This document shows, in pieces, positions 62,315 through 64,000 of a stretch of 64,000 nt of DNA. The translations under genes and the position numbers were made by a program. Source of the DNA: Candidula unifasciata (lineage: Eukaryota > Mollusca > Gastropoda > Stylommatophora > Geomitridae); NCBI GenBank assembly GCA_905116865.2, contig CAJHNH020000233.1:239318-303317 (forward strand), read 5' to 3'. Positions within the stretch are counted from its first letter, which is position 1. Each line of letters opens with the position of its first letter. The notes under the pieces were generated by a model, which was not told the DNA's origin, did no database searches, and saw nothing but the letters and a program-made list of their open reading frames with translations.

Positions 62315-62432
62315 GTAGGTCACACACACACACACACACCCACACACACACACCCACACACATACACACACCCCACACCCACACCCCCACACCCCCACAC
62401 ACGCACGCACACACACATACACACACACAAAG
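62315..62432. repeat. (CA)n with CCCA variants
   Basis: About 115 bp of CA dinucleotides with CCCAC and CGCA interruptions. Confidence 0.97.
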
Positions 62433-62544
62433 AAAATGTAGAAAGGCGATCTTTCTTTACTGAAGTTTTATATACACTATTTTATTTTATTTCGATTTAC
62501 TTTACCCAGCCTTATTTCAGGACATTTGATTCTGCTTCTCTGTA

Positions 62545-62990
62545 CGTCACTTTTTTTTTTTTTTACTTTGCTGTATATCACTTTATTTTACTTCGCTATC
62601 TGTCACTTTATTTTACTTCGCTGTATGTCACTTTGTTTTAATGTGCTTTAGGTCACTTTATTGTACTTTGCTAAATGTCAGTTTATTTTACTTCGCTGTT
62701 TGTCACTTCATTGTACTCCGCTGTATGTCACTTTATTTTACTTCGCTATATGTCACTTTATTTTACTTCGCTGTATGTCACTGTTTTTTTAACTTTGCTA
62801 TATGTCACTTTATTTTACCTCACTGTATGTCACTTAATTTTACTTCACTGTATGTCACTTTACTTCACTGTATGTCACTTTATTTTACTTCGCTGTATGT
62901 CACTTTGTTTTACTTTGCTGTATGTCACTTTATTTTACTTCCCTATGTGTCACTTTATTTTTAATTTGCTTTAAGTTACTTTATTTTCCT
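62545..62990 (+). repeat. 25-bp minisatellite
   Basis: About 17 units of cactttattttacttcgctg plus tatgt. Drift is visible at both ends. Confidence 0.93.
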
Positions 62991-63119
62991 TTTATTCCTT
63001 CATTTGGCTTTACTATATTTTGCCTTTTTTCTACATACAGCTGTCATTTGCTTTCTGATACTTTATTTTGTATTACTTGTATTTGCTTTTTGCAACTTTC
63101 TTTTAATTTTATTTGCTTT

Positions 63120-63200
63120 ATGCTACTTTTATCATCATCAAGTGCATTGCCAACTGGTGTCCATCTTGCCTCTCCACAGTCTGCGATCGCAACTGCGTGT
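63120..63200 (-). mobile_element. LINE-I 3' end
   Basis: Minus strand gcgatcgcagactgtggaga and a GATGATGATAAAAG tail, matching 48955-49030. Confidence 0.55.
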
Positions 63201-63361
63201 CACAGTCAGTATTGCCCCTTTTCTTTGACAAAAAATATCAAAAACGGAGTCAAAAATATCTAAAAACATCTAAATTTGCGTGGAAAAACATATAGAAAAA
63301 ACATCCAAATGGAAAGAGTCACAAATTACATAGCAATTAATATGACATAACCTATAGAATC

Positions 63362-63456
63362 ATGTCCTCATCTTTACTGAAGTCTGCCTTACAAGATCCA
63401 CAGGATAAACTTAGCTTGGATGATGAAGTTGAAGCTTCAGATCCAAAAGGACCCAG
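63362..63456 (+). CDS. Candidate coding exon of a gene running out of the window
   Basis: An ATG opens a frame reading MSSSLLKSALQDPQDKLSLD and continuing DDEVEASDPKGP up to an AG|GTATAG donor at 63457. Amino-acid use looks like a real charged N-terminus rather than repeat translation. An AG just upstream (CCTATAG) would also allow an internal exon. No partner exon was found in the last 540 bases, which contain repeated ACATCTAAA motifs. Confidence 0.35.
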
Positions 63457-64000
63457 GTATAGTTTAGCGGTTCCAATTTTTTTTTTAATACTTAATCAGG
63501 GACCTGATAAGTGGAACAGCCTTTTTCTACTCTTATCAGGCCGAATTTTTTTGCCAAGATAGCATTTAAGAGGTCAAACTTCATCCTGTTTCTTAGGTTA
63601 GATTTGATAAATTCACTTCAAATGAAAACTTCTAGAAAAACATCTACCATCTAAACGTCAAAAACGCTATCTAAATGCAAGGGGAAACATCTAAATCTGG
63701 ATGTAAAACATCCAAAGTTGCAACGATGGTCACAGTTCGCGCGTTGACACCTCTCCATGACAAAAGACTAGAACCTTCTGGCACTGTCTTCCTCTGTCTC
63801 TCTTTCCACAAATCTTTCCCGTTGTTACAACATGTTCCAGTTTCTTTCTTCTCATAATATGATCAAACAACTACGACTGTCTCTTTCTGATATTTGTGAT
63901 AAGTCTTCGAGCCCACGCCTCTTTCAAAACTACTAAGTTTGCTCACTGTGAAGCTTTGTTCCACGCCAAAAAACTATAAAAGGAATTTTCCCTTTTTAGA

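Noticed and set aside
62641..62974. Two frames of about 100 codons rich in Leu, Phe, Tyr, Cys
   Set aside because: They are translations of the 25-bp minisatellite in different frames.

Overview
This is eukaryotic, intron-rich, repeat-dense nuclear DNA from an invertebrate animal. A mollusc, most likely a gastropod, fits best. The evidence is GT-AG introns of several kilobases, a multi-exon C2H2 zinc-finger gene, non-LTR retrotransposon tails, tRNA-derived SINEs with simple-repeat 3' ends, and a short hAT element matching the SPIN family. As I recall, SPIN was reported from tetrapods, a triatomine bug and the pond snail Lymnaea, which favours a freshwater pulmonate. The species itself is inference. 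There are no operons, ribosome binding sites, rRNA genes or CRISPR arrays.

Two spliced genes can be supported. On the + strand, three exons (11531-11600, 15770-15870, 17995-18144) join in phase. They give a small protein of about 91 residues whose C-terminal part looks like a ubiquitin-type beta-grasp fold. On the - strand, six exons between 46502 and 30890 join in phase into a 528-residue protein with twelve C2H2 zinc fingers and an acidic tail. Four of its five introns split a finger or an inter-finger linker, and joining the exons restores each one exactly. A possible first or internal exon of a third gene lies at 63362-63456 on the + strand.

Everything else is mobile or tandemly repeated. 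0-11 kb: 3' ends of several non-LTR families, including two RNase H fragments, SINEs, and a foldback element with telomere-like inner arms (9.1-9.7 kb). 11-18 kb: the small + strand gene with LINE and SINE insertions in its introns. 18-24 kb: (TA)n, a SPIN element (20.4 kb), a LINE tail (21.5-22.0 kb) and three poly-G tracts. 24-28 kb: a 29-bp minisatellite, then a 1.5-kb 16/32-bp satellite that starts inside a SINE head. 30.9-46.5 kb: the zinc-finger gene, whose introns hold at least seven minisatellites. 47-52 kb: SINEs, a LINE carrying both endonuclease and RT remnants, and a (GAA)n array. 53.8-55.0 kb: a truncated hAT element with 8-bp target duplications. 56-59 kb: a SINE tail that has grown into about 1.8 kb of (GAA)n. 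59-64 kb: SINE and LINE pieces, a 25-bp minisatellite and the candidate exon.

The recurring theme is tandem arrays seeded from defined places: SINE bodies (24.8, 44.3 and 47.4 kb), a SINE tail (57.2 kb), and possibly a splice acceptor of the zinc-finger gene (36.5-37.1 kb). All repeat family names used here (LINE-A to L, S1 to S8) are local labels.
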